A DNA stretch of 50,250 bases from an uncultured Collinsella sp. (GTDB taxonomy: Bacteria > Actinomycetota > Coriobacteriia > Coriobacteriales > Coriobacteriaceae). Below are positions 43,355 through 50,250 of this stretch, in pieces. The DNA lies in the NCBI GenBank assembly GCA_958405195.1, contig CATYDM010000013.1:1-50250 (forward strand). Direction: 5' to 3'. The notes below the pieces were generated by a model, which worked only from the letters and a program-made list of their open reading frames with translations, had not been told where the DNA came from and did no database searches. Made by a program: the position numbers and the translations under genes. Positions within the stretch are counted from its first letter, which is position 1; each line of letters starts with the position of its first letter.

Positions 43355-44461
43355 ATGACCATGTTCGCCCGCGATCTTTCCGTCGCGCACTACCGCAGCT
43401 TCGATAGCTATCGTCTTGCCCTGGACGAGGGCGTGACGATACTTGCGGGACCCAACGCGGCGGGAAAGACCAATCTCATAGAGGCGCTGCAGCTGCTGAC
43501 GAGCGGCGCCTCGTTTAGGCATCCGACCGCAGCCGAGCTCGTCCATGACGGCGTGGGCTCGTGTAAGGTCGAGCTGAGGCTCGAGGGCGACGGCCGCGTG
43601 CTTGATATGGGATTGAGCGCGGAGGACGGTAAGCGCTCGTTTAGCCGCAACGGCAAGAGATGCTCTGCCGCCGGTGTGCGCGGGGTTCTGCCGAGCGTGC
43701 TGTTTTGCCCCGACCATCTGGACATGGTTAAGCGAGGCGCCAGTGTGCGCCGCGCCGCCCTCGATGACTTTGGCATGCAACTGAGCGCACGCTATGCCGA
43801 TCTTGCGAGCACCTATGCGCGCTGCGTGACCCAGCGCAACGCCTTGCTCAAGGAAACCTGGTGCTGCCGTGAGATGCTCGGCACGTGGAACGATTCGATT
43901 GCCCGCGCGGGCTCGGCTCTGCTTGTGCACCGGTTGGCCCTGCTCGACCGGCTGGCGGGCCATGTGCGTACTGCCTATGGGCAAGTGGCGTCCGGTGAAG
44001 TCGCCAACGTGTCCTATGCGTCCACGCTGGGGGATTTGCCCCAGGTCGAGGATCGCGAAGAGCTGAAGAGCTGGGCGTACGAGCGCATGCTGGCCGCCCT
44101 TGATGAGCACGCCGACGAGGAAATTCGCCGCGGCGTGACGTTGGCGGGACCGCATCGCGACGAGATTGAATTTACCGTGGCGGGTCGCTCCGCTCGTTCA
44201 TTTGCCAGCCAAGGACAGCAGCGAACGTTGGTTCTGGCCTGGAAGGTGGCCGAGGTGGCCGTGGCTCGCGATGTTCTGGGTACTGCTCCGCTGTTGCTTC
44301 TGGACGACGTGATGAGCGAGCTCGACGGCGAGCGCCGCGGTGCTTTTCTGCGGCTGATCGGCGATGATATCCAGACGGTCATAACCACGACCAACCTGGG
44401 ATACTTTACCGATGACCTGCTTGATCGAGCCAAGGTGGTGAGCATGGGTGAGACGTGCTAA
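43355..44461 (+). CDS. recF: DNA replication and repair protein RecF
   Basis: A 368-residue SMC-like ATPase that helps RecA load at gaps and stalled forks. Walker A is GPNAAGKTNLIEAL (about 30-43), the signature motif is FASQGQQRTLVLAWK and Walker B is LLLLDDVMSELDGERR. The start ATG at 43355 has only a weak binding site and may be coupled to dnaN. A second ATG lies six bases downstream. The DUF721 gene overlaps its end by 14 bp. Confidence 0.97.
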   Translation: MTMFARDLSVAHYRSFDSYRLALDEGVTILAGPNAAGKTNLIEALQLLTSGASFRHPTAAELVHDGVGSCKVELRLEGDGRVLDMGLSAEDGKRSFSRNGKRCSAAGVRGVLPSVLFCPDHLDMVKRGASVRRAALDDFGMQLSARYADLASTYARCVTQRNALLKETWCCREMLGTWNDSIARAGSALLVHRLALLDRLAGHVRTAYGQVASGEVANVSYASTLGDLPQVEDREELKSWAYERMLAALDEHADEEIRRGVTLAGPHRDEIEFTVAGRSARSFASQGQQRTLVLAWKVAEVAVARDVLGTAPLLLLDDVMSELDGERRGAFLRLIGDDIQTVITTTNLGYFTDDLLDRAKVVSMGETC

Positions 44462-45011
44462 TTACGAGCGCGAGAGCGAGACGGTCGCCTTCAGTGGGTT
44501 TTTGAACGCAGAGCGCCAGCGCATCCTGGCGGCTGCAACGCCTAAGCGCCGCGCGCAGATGGAGGCTGCCGAGGAGTCGCGCGCGGTCTATCGCGCGTGG
44601 AACGCGGTGTGCTCGGGCACGCGCGAGGGGCGGCATGTGACGGGCCTGCGCTACCTGCCCGAGTCCAATGAGCTGCTGGTATATCTCGATTCGCCCTCGT
44701 GGACGCAGGAAATGACACTGTTGCGCGAGATCATCCGCGCGCGCATGGAGCGCGCCGGTGCGCATGTGGACGGACTGGTGTTCAAAACCACCGCGCCCGG
44801 TCATACGCCGCCCGCCGCCAAGGAGCGCCTGCGCCCGACGACGACCGAGCGCCCGCCGGCCCCGCACGCCGACCTAAGTGAGGCCGAGCGCACCGAGATT
44901 GAGCGCCAAGTGGCGCCCATCGAAGACCAAAAACTGCGCGAGGCCCTCGAGAATGCCATGAGAGCCAGTGCCGAGTGGGCCAAGGGCGTGCAAAGCAAAA
45001 AAGAGCCTTAA
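44448..45011 (+). CDS. DUF721/DciA-like protein
   Basis: A 187-residue basic protein between recF and gyrB, the standard place for the actinobacterial DUF721 gene. The KH-like core is visible around residues 40-110 (WNAVCSGTREGRHVTGLRYLPESNELLVYLDSPSWTQEMTLLREIIRARM), similar to DciA, which interacts with the replicative helicase in other bacteria. The C-terminal 70 residues are Ala/Glu/Pro-rich and charged. The start is GTG overlapping the recF stop, and a terminator follows. The link to helicase loading is inferred from family and position. Confidence 0.85.
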   Translation: MRRANYERESETVAFSGFLNAERQRILAAATPKRRAQMEAAEESRAVYRAWNAVCSGTREGRHVTGLRYLPESNELLVYLDSPSWTQEMTLLREIIRARMERAGAHVDGLVFKTTAPGHTPPAAKERLRPTTTERPPAPHADLSEAERTEIERQVAPIEDQKLREALENAMRASAEWAKGVQSKKEP

Positions 45012-45037
45012 ATCGCATCTGGTGGCCTTGTAGAGCC

Positions 45038-45067
45038 AAATACCCTCGTTCCCGAGGGTATTTTTTT
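45038..45067 (+). terminator. Terminator after the DUF721 gene
   Basis: An 11-bp stem (45038-45048 with 45053-45063, loop of 4) with a T-run on the plus strand separates dnaN-recF-DUF721 from gyrBA. Confidence 0.93.
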
Positions 45068-45116
45068 ACGATAAACTAGTAAGGCTGTACACATTTTCTT
45101 GACTGAAGGAGGACGT

Positions 45117-47147
45117 GTGGCAAACGAAAACGATTACGATGGCGGCGAGATTAAGATTCTCGAAGGTCTCGAGGCCGTTCGTAAGCGCCCGGGCATGTAT
45201 ATCGGCTCGACGAGCGCCAGCGGTCTGCATCACCTGGTGTGGGAGATCGTTGACAACTCCGTCGACGAGGCCATGGCCGGTTTCTGCACCGAGATCCAGG
45301 TGACGGTCCACGCCGACAACTCCATCACGGTCGTCGACAACGGGCGCGGCATCCCCGTCGACGAGCACCCTGTTAAAAAGATCCCGACGCTCGAGGTCGT
45401 CATGACGATCTTGCACGCCGGCGGTAAGTTCGATAACTCGGCCTATAAGGTCTCGGGCGGCCTGCACGGCGTGGGCATCTCCGTCGTCAACGCACTGTCC
45501 AAGCGCGTGGTCGTTCAGGTTCGTCGCGATGGCAACACCTACGAGATGGAGTTCTCGCGCGGCAAGACCGTCAAGAAGATGGAGGTCGTGGGCACCTCGG
45601 ATTCGACGGGCACCACCGTCACCTTCTGGCCCGACGACGAGATCTTCGAGACCTGCATCTACGATTTCGATACGCTGCACAACCGTCTGCAGGAGACGGC
45701 GTTCCTCAATAAGAACCTCAAAATCGTGCTGACTGACGAGCGCGAGTCTACTCCCCACGTGGAGGAGTTTTGCTACGAGGGCGGCATCATCGACTTCGTC
45801 AAGTTCCTTAACGAGGGCAAGGACGTCCCCGAGGCCTTTAAGGAGCCTATCTACATCGAGGGCAAATCGGACCCGGACGCACCTGTGGCCAAGATGGGCG
45901 AGGTTGAGGTTTCCCTGCAGTGGAATAGCGGCTACGGCGAGAACGTCATGTCGTTTGCCAACGACATCTACACCCCCGAGGGCGGCATGCACCTTGAGGG
46001 CTTCCGTACCGCGCTCACCCGCGTGATCAACGATTACGCGCACAAGCAGAACCTGCTCAAGGAAAAAGACGCCAACCTGACCGGCGACGATGTGCGCGAG
46101 GGCCTTTCGGCCGTTATCTCGGTCAAGCTGCCCGATCCGCAGTTTGAGGGCCAGACCAAGGCAAAGCTCGGCAGCTCCTATATGCGAGCGCTCACGCTCA
46201 AGATTGTGACCGACGGCCTTGTCGATTACCTCGAGGAGCATCCCAAGCCCGCTCGCGAGATCGTCAAGAAGGCGCAACAGGCCTGCAAGGCGCGCAATGC
46301 CGCCCGCAAGGCGCGCGAGGCGACCCGCCGCAAGAGCCTGCTCGAGACGGCGTCCCTGCCCGGTAAGCTCGCTGACTGCTCGGTGCGCGATGCCGAGCTG
46401 ACCGAGCTCTTCATCGTAGAGGGCGACTCGGCAGGCGGTTCGGCCAAGGACGGCCGTCGCCGAGACATCCAGGCGATTCTGCCCCTGCGCGGCAAGATTT
46501 TGAACGTCGAACGCGTTGGTGACCATCGCGCGTTCTCGAGTGACACCATCCAGTCGCTGATTACCGCGATCGGTTGCGGCGTCACGACGAGTGCCGGCGA
46601 CGGCGGCGACTTCGATATCACCAAGGCGCGCTACCACAAGATCATCATCATGACCGATGCAGACGTCGACGGTGCGCATATCCGCATCCTGCTGCTGACG
46701 TTCTTCTACAAGTACATGCGTCCGCTGATCGATGCCGGCTACGTCTATGTTGCCTGCCCGCCCATCTTTGGCATTAAGGTGCGCAACAAGATCCACTACG
46801 TGTATCCCAACGGCCGCCAGCCCGAAGACGAGATCCTGCGCGACACCATCCAGAGTCTGGGCCTGAACCCCGACGATAACGACGAGGACGGCAAGGCCAA
46901 GGACGGCAAGATTACCAAAAAGCGCAAGGGCTATACCGTCCAGCGCTACAAGGGCCTGGGCGAGATGGACCCCAAGCAGCTTGCCTCGACGACGATGGAC
47001 CCCAAGACCCGCATTCTGCAGCGCGTGTCGATCGAGGACGCCGTGGTGGCGGACCGCGCCGTGCGCGAGCTGATGGGTTCCGAGGTCGGCTATCGCCGCG
47101 AGTACATCGAGAAGCATGCACATGACGCACGATTCCTTGACGCTTAA
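45117..47147 (+). CDS. gyrB: DNA gyrase subunit B
   Basis: A 676-residue ATPase subunit of gyrase. Seen are the GHKL block EIVDNSVDEAMAGF and VVDNGRGIPVDEHP, GGLHGVGISVVNALS, the transducer, TOPRIM motifs EGDSAGGSAKDGRRR and MTDADVDGAHIRILLLTFF, and the C-terminal QRYKGLGEMDPKQL. The first TTG at 45099 is not used: GAAGGAGG precedes GTG at 45117, giving the N-terminus MANENDYDGGEIKILEGLEAVRKRPGMYIG. It pairs with gyrA, 11 bases downstream, with a terminator just before. Confidence 0.98.
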   Translation: MANENDYDGGEIKILEGLEAVRKRPGMYIGSTSASGLHHLVWEIVDNSVDEAMAGFCTEIQVTVHADNSITVVDNGRGIPVDEHPVKKIPTLEVVMTILHAGGKFDNSAYKVSGGLHGVGISVVNALSKRVVVQVRRDGNTYEMEFSRGKTVKKMEVVGTSDSTGTTVTFWPDDEIFETCIYDFDTLHNRLQETAFLNKNLKIVLTDERESTPHVEEFCYEGGIIDFVKFLNEGKDVPEAFKEPIYIEGKSDPDAPVAKMGEVEVSLQWNSGYGENVMSFANDIYTPEGGMHLEGFRTALTRVINDYAHKQNLLKEKDANLTGDDVREGLSAVISVKLPDPQFEGQTKAKLGSSYMRALTLKIVTDGLVDYLEEHPKPAREIVKKAQQACKARNAARKAREATRRKSLLETASLPGKLADCSVRDAELTELFIVEGDSAGGSAKDGRRRDIQAILPLRGKILNVERVGDHRAFSSDTIQSLITAIGCGVTTSAGDGGDFDITKARYHKIIIMTDADVDGAHIRILLLTFFYKYMRPLIDAGYVYVACPPIFGIKVRNKIHYVYPNGRQPEDEILRDTIQSLGLNPDDNDEDGKAKDGKITKKRKGYTVQRYKGLGEMDPKQLASTTMDPKTRILQRVSIEDAVVADRAVRELMGSEVGYRREYIEKHAHDARFLDA

Positions 47148-47158
47148 GAGGAGGTAAC

Positions 47159-49900
47159 GTGGCAGACGATATCAACAATAACGAGGGTATGGACGAGGCC
47201 GGCGATGCCGGTATGCCCGATGATCTGAAGCGCCTGCTTGCCCGTGCTGAGCAGGGCGAGGACGGCGATCCGGACGCCTATAACCCCGATGCCGATGATG
47301 ATGAGGAAGAAGACGACGACGCCGAGCTCGAGGAGAGCTTTGGCGAACTCGATCGCGGCGCCTCGGCCGGCGAGGATATCAACGGCGGCCAGCTCCAGAT
47401 TTCGGAGTTTGGCCGCGAGATGAAGCAGTCGTTCATCGAGTATTCGATGTCGGTTATCACGGCGCGCGCCCTGCCGGACGTGCGCGACGGCTTAAAGCCG
47501 GTGCACCGCCGCATCCTGTATGCGATGAACGAGAGCGGCATCTACCCCAACCGCCCACATAAGAAGTCGGCCTGGACGGTCGGCGAAGTTATCGGTAAGT
47601 ACCACCCGCACGGTGACTCTGCGGTCTACGAGGCCATGGTCCGCCTGGCACAGTGGTTCTCCATGCGCACGCCGCTCATCGACGGTCATGGCAACTTCGG
47701 TAACATCGACGGCGACGGCGCGGCAGCCATGCGTTACACCGAGAGCCGCCTGGCAAAGCCCGCCATGGAACTGCTGCGCGACCTGCAGAAGGATACCGTC
47801 GACTGGCAGCCCAACTACGACGAATCGCTCGCCGAGCCCGTGGCGCTGCCTGCGCGCTTCCCCAACCTGCTGGTCAACGGCAGCCAGGGCATCGCCGTCG
47901 GCATGGCCACCAACATCGCCCCGCATAACCTCACCGAGGCGATCGAGGCCACCTGCTACCTGATCGACAACCCCGACGCCACCGTCGACGAGCTCATGCA
48001 GATTATGCCCGGTCCGGACTTCCCCACCGGCGCCATCATCATGGGTAGCGCCGGCATTAAGCAGAGCTACGAGACCGGCCGCGGCTCCATTACCGTGCGT
48101 GCCAAGGCACACGTGGAGTCCACCAAGACCGGCCGCAGCCGCTTGGTCTTTACCGAGATTCCCTACATGGTCAACAAGGGCACCCTGCAGGAGAAGATCG
48201 CCCAGCTCGTCAACGACAAACGCATCGAGGGCATCTCGGATATGCGCGATGAGTCCAACCAGAAGGGCATCCGTCTGGTCATCGAGCTCAAGAAGGGCGT
48301 CATTCCGCAGGTCGTGCTCAACAACCTGTATAAGTACACCTCGCTGCAGACGACCTTTGGCGCCAACAACCTGGCGCTCGTTAACGGCGTTCCCAAATGC
48401 CTGAGCCTGCGCGAGATGCTGCAGCACTACATCGACCACCAGGTCGACGTCGTCACCCGCCGCACCCGCTTCGACCTTAAGAAGGCCCAGGCCCGCGCGC
48501 ATATCCTCGAGGGTTACCTGATGGCCCTTGACCATATCGACGAGGTCATTAGCATCATCCGCTCCTCGCAGACCGACTCCGAGGCCAGCAGCCGCCTGAT
48601 CGAGCGCTTTGGTTTTACGCCCGAGCAGACCACGGCCATCCTCGAGATGAAGCTGCGCCGCCTGACCGGTCTGGAGCGCGACAAGATTCAGGAAGAGCTG
48701 GACGGCTTGCGCCGCGCCATCGCCTACTACGAGGACCTACTGGCGCATGAGGAGAAGATCCTGGGCGTCATCAAGGAAGAGATGCGCGAGATCTCCAAGA
48801 AGTTCGGCGACAAGCGCCGCACCGAGATCAGCCAGGTTGAGAAGGACCTGGATGTCGAGGACCTCATCGCCGACGAGGATATGGTCGTGACCATCACCCA
48901 TACCGGCTACGTTAAGCGTATCCCGGTGGCTGCCTACCGTGCCCAGAAGCGCGGTGGCAAGGGCGTGTCGGGCGTCAACCTCAAAGAGGATGACGTCATC
49001 GACGAGATGTTCATCGCGTCCACGCACGAGTACGTGCTGTTCTTCTCGAGCAAGGGCAAGGTCTATCGCCTGAAGGTGCACGAGCTGCCGGTGGGTACGC
49101 GCCAGGCGCGCGGTACCGCGATCGTCAACCTGCTGCCCTTCGAGGAAGGCGAGAAGATCGCGAGCGTCATCAGCTGCCGCGAGTTCCCGGCCGACGAGTA
49201 CCTGATGTTTGCCACCAAGAGCGGCATGGTCAAGAAGACCGTGATGAGCGCATATGACCGCAGCCGTCGCGACGGCCTGATCGCTATCAACCTGCGTGAC
49301 GACGACGCGCTGCTGAACGTGCGCCGCGTGCGCGAGGGCGACAAGATTATCCTGGCCACCACCGCGGGCAAGGCGATCATGTTCTCCGAGGAGCAGGTGC
49401 GCGCCACCGGCCGCGATACCAGCGGCGTTCGCGGTATCGGTATGAAGGACGGCGTGAGCGTTCTGGGCATGGAAGTCACTAACGGCAACGGCGATCTGTT
49501 CGTCATCACCGAGCGCGGCTACGGCAAGCGCACGCCGGTCGCGGACTACCCAGAGCAGAATCGCGGCGGTCAGGGCGTCTACACCATCCAAATGACCGAG
49601 CGTAAGGGTAACCTCGCGGCCATGAAGACGGTGGGCCCGCAGCACGAGCTGTTCATCGTGACGGAGGGCGCGACGGTCATTCGCGTCAAGACCGACGAGA
49701 TCAGCCAGACTGGCCGCGCCACCCAGGGCGTCAAGATGATGACCGTCGACGACAACGACCGCATATGCGCCGTAGCCCGCATGACGGCAGCCAAAGAGAA
49801 GCCCGAAGGCGAAGCAACAGAAGACGGTTCTGCCCCCGAAGAAGCCCCAGTCGACCAAGTCGACGGCAACGACATGCCAGAAGATCTCCTAGACGAGTAA
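47159..49900 (+). CDS. gyrA: DNA gyrase subunit A with acidic N-terminal extension
   Basis: A 913-residue gyrase breakage-reunion subunit. Residues about 78-100 begin the normal core (SEFGREMKQSFIEYSMSVITARALPDVRDGLKPV region). The quinolone-resistance region reads HPHGDSAVYEAMVRLAQ, keeping Ser at the usual position 83 and Glu at 87. The catalytic Tyr is in AAMRYTESRL. A GyrA-box-like QKRGGKG and beta-pinwheel repeats follow, and the tail is acidic. The N-terminal 75 or so residues are an unusual, strongly acidic extension with a run of Asp/Glu. The start is GTG with AGGAGG four bases before it. The extension carries no methionine-plus-binding-site alternative that I can see near the core. 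Confidence 0.97.
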   Translation: MADDINNNEGMDEAGDAGMPDDLKRLLARAEQGEDGDPDAYNPDADDDEEEDDDAELEESFGELDRGASAGEDINGGQLQISEFGREMKQSFIEYSMSVITARALPDVRDGLKPVHRRILYAMNESGIYPNRPHKKSAWTVGEVIGKYHPHGDSAVYEAMVRLAQWFSMRTPLIDGHGNFGNIDGDGAAAMRYTESRLAKPAMELLRDLQKDTVDWQPNYDESLAEPVALPARFPNLLVNGSQGIAVGMATNIAPHNLTEAIEATCYLIDNPDATVDELMQIMPGPDFPTGAIIMGSAGIKQSYETGRGSITVRAKAHVESTKTGRSRLVFTEIPYMVNKGTLQEKIAQLVNDKRIEGISDMRDESNQKGIRLVIELKKGVIPQVVLNNLYKYTSLQTTFGANNLALVNGVPKCLSLREMLQHYIDHQVDVVTRRTRFDLKKAQARAHILEGYLMALDHIDEVISIIRSSQTDSEASSRLIERFGFTPEQTTAILEMKLRRLTGLERDKIQEELDGLRRAIAYYEDLLAHEEKILGVIKEEMREISKKFGDKRRTEISQVEKDLDVEDLIADEDMVVTITHTGYVKRIPVAAYRAQKRGGKGVSGVNLKEDDVIDEMFIASTHEYVLFFSSKGKVYRLKVHELPVGTRQARGTAIVNLLPFEEGEKIASVISCREFPADEYLMFATKSGMVKKTVMSAYDRSRRDGLIAINLRDDDALLNVRRVREGDKIILATTAGKAIMFSEEQVRATGRDTSGVRGIGMKDGVSVLGMEVTNGNGDLFVITERGYGKRTPVADYPEQNRGGQGVYTIQMTERKGNLAAMKTVGPQHELFIVTEGATVIRVKTDEISQTGRATQGVKMMTVDDNDRICAVARMTAAKEKPEGEATEDGSAPEEAPVDQVDGNDMPEDLLDE

Positions 49901-49939
49901 GAGGCTCTAGCTGGTAAAAATCATCAGACCCCATATATC

Positions 49940-49972
49940 GGCGGTCGGCGCACTGCGCGCCGACCGCTTTTT
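49940..49972 (+). terminator. Terminator of gyrBA
   Basis: A stem of about 10 bp (GCGGTCGGCG/CGCCGACCGC) followed by TTTTTT, 40 bases after the gyrA stop. The T-run is also the start of the inverted repeat at 49967. Confidence 0.9.
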
Positions 49973-50153
49973 TGAAAACCTTTGAACCCCACGTCGCCCC
50001 CGGCTGCCCGGCGGCATGCGAAGTCGATCGCGAGTTCCGCACGAGCAGGAGAGCACTTAATGTGCTCTCCGTGCGAGCAGGACTGTCCGAGCAGGCGACT
50101 TCGCATGCCGCCGGGCAGCCGGGGGCGACACCCCTCAAAGATTTTCAAAAAAG
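49967..50153. repeat. 187-bp near-palindromic element
   Basis: The outer arms 49967-49992 and 50130-50153 pair imperfectly (CTTTTTTGAAAA with TTTTCAAAAAAG at the ends). The inner arms 49993-50026 and 50096-50129 are 34-bp perfect complements. The centre holds a nested hairpin, GGAGAGCAC/GTGCTCTCC (about 50048-50070). It contains no gene and lies between the gyrA terminator and the tRNA-Ile promoter. Its symmetry suggests a MITE-like or structured repeat. Confidence 0.85.
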
Positions 50154-50156
50154 TTG

Positions 50157-50186
50157 TTGACGCGCGCGTAACGACTCGTCTAATAT
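50157..50186 (+). promoter_or_regulatory. Promoter of tRNA-Ile
   Basis: A -35 TTGACG (50157-50162) and a -10 TAATAT (50181-50186) are 18 bases apart, with the tRNA starting 15 bases after the -10. Confidence 0.85.
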
Positions 50187-50200
50187 ATCCCTTGCGCGAT

Positions 50201-50250
50201 GGACCTGTAGCTCAGTTGGTTAGAGCGTCCGGCTGATAACCGGGAGGTCA
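50201..50250 (+). tRNA. tRNA-Ile (GAU), 5' part, cut by window end
   Basis: The acceptor 5' strand GGACCUG, D-arm TAGCTCAGTTGGTTAGAGC and anticodon stem-loop TCCGG CTGATAA CCGGG are present. The anticodon is GAU. The T-arm and 3' acceptor lie beyond the window. It may be the first gene of a stable-RNA operon. Confidence 0.93.

Noticed and set aside
45066..47123. 685-codon open frame on the minus strand
   Set aside because: Mirror of gyrB, which is unmistakable on the plus strand. The minus reading is His/Leu/Val/Gly/Asp-rich antisense of high-GC codons with no family motif.
1..50250. CRISPR arrays, insertion sequences, prophage genes
   Set aside because: No regularly spaced direct repeats of CRISPR type, no transposase or integrase motif and no phage structural genes were seen on either strand.

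Overview
The window looks like part of a high-GC actinobacterial chromosome of the class Coriobacteriia, most plausibly a Collinsella-like gut organism. This is inferred from gene order around the replication origin, base composition and protein style; no rRNA or marker search was possible. The right half is the origin region: jag, yidC, yidD, rnpA and rpmH read leftward from it, and dnaA, dnaN, recF, a DUF721/DciA-like gene, gyrB and gyrA read rightward. parA/parB and five parS-like sites lie beside it. The rpmH/dnaA strand switch at about 38.6-38.9 kb and the dnaA-dnaN spacer at about 42.0-42.24 kb are the two candidate origin segments.

Layout. 1-1.66 kb: a lower-GC segment with a TraX-family acyltransferase gene, bracketed by 70-bp direct repeats derived from the tRNA-Lys 3' end and its terminator. 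1.68-12.8 kb (leftward): M29 aminopeptidase, a two-TM protein, purC, a two-component system, a Tat lipoprotein with a TSCPD protein, a solute-binding protein with a membrane diguanylate cyclase, and purB. 12.8-13.3 kb: tRNA-Gly followed by a decayed array of tRNA-end copies and hairpins. 13.4-19.1 kb: an IclR regulator divergent from a catabolic operon (UxaA-type dehydratase, orphan PTS EIIC, amidohydrolase, DapA-type aldolase) with a 30-bp palindrome in front of it. 19.3-22.8 kb: a large LPXTG adhesin with an N-terminal thioester domain and six Cna_B-like repeats. 22.8-26.2 kb: a small membrane protein and a membrane M28-peptidase-like protein split by a very long disordered insert. 26.4-32.2 kb: a PafB/PafC-like WYL pair, converging on a ddl and exonuclease-DinG helicase pair. 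32.3-33.3 kb: rlmN. 33.5-38.6 kb: parB/parA, rsmG, jag, yidC, yidD, rnpA, rpmH. 38.9-49.9 kb: a GHKL-ATPase/winged-helix protein, then dnaA to gyrA. 49.9-50.25 kb: terminator, a 187-bp inverted repeat, a promoter and the 5' part of tRNA-Ile.

Functionally the window joins chromosome replication, segregation and topology genes with accessory modules for sugar-acid use, host attachment and second-messenger signalling. The least conventional items are the GHKL/Q-rich/winged-helix protein directly upstream of dnaA, the split M28-like membrane protein, the repeat architecture shared by tRNA-Lys and tRNA-Gly, and the EIIC-containing catabolic operon that lacks EIIA and EIIB.
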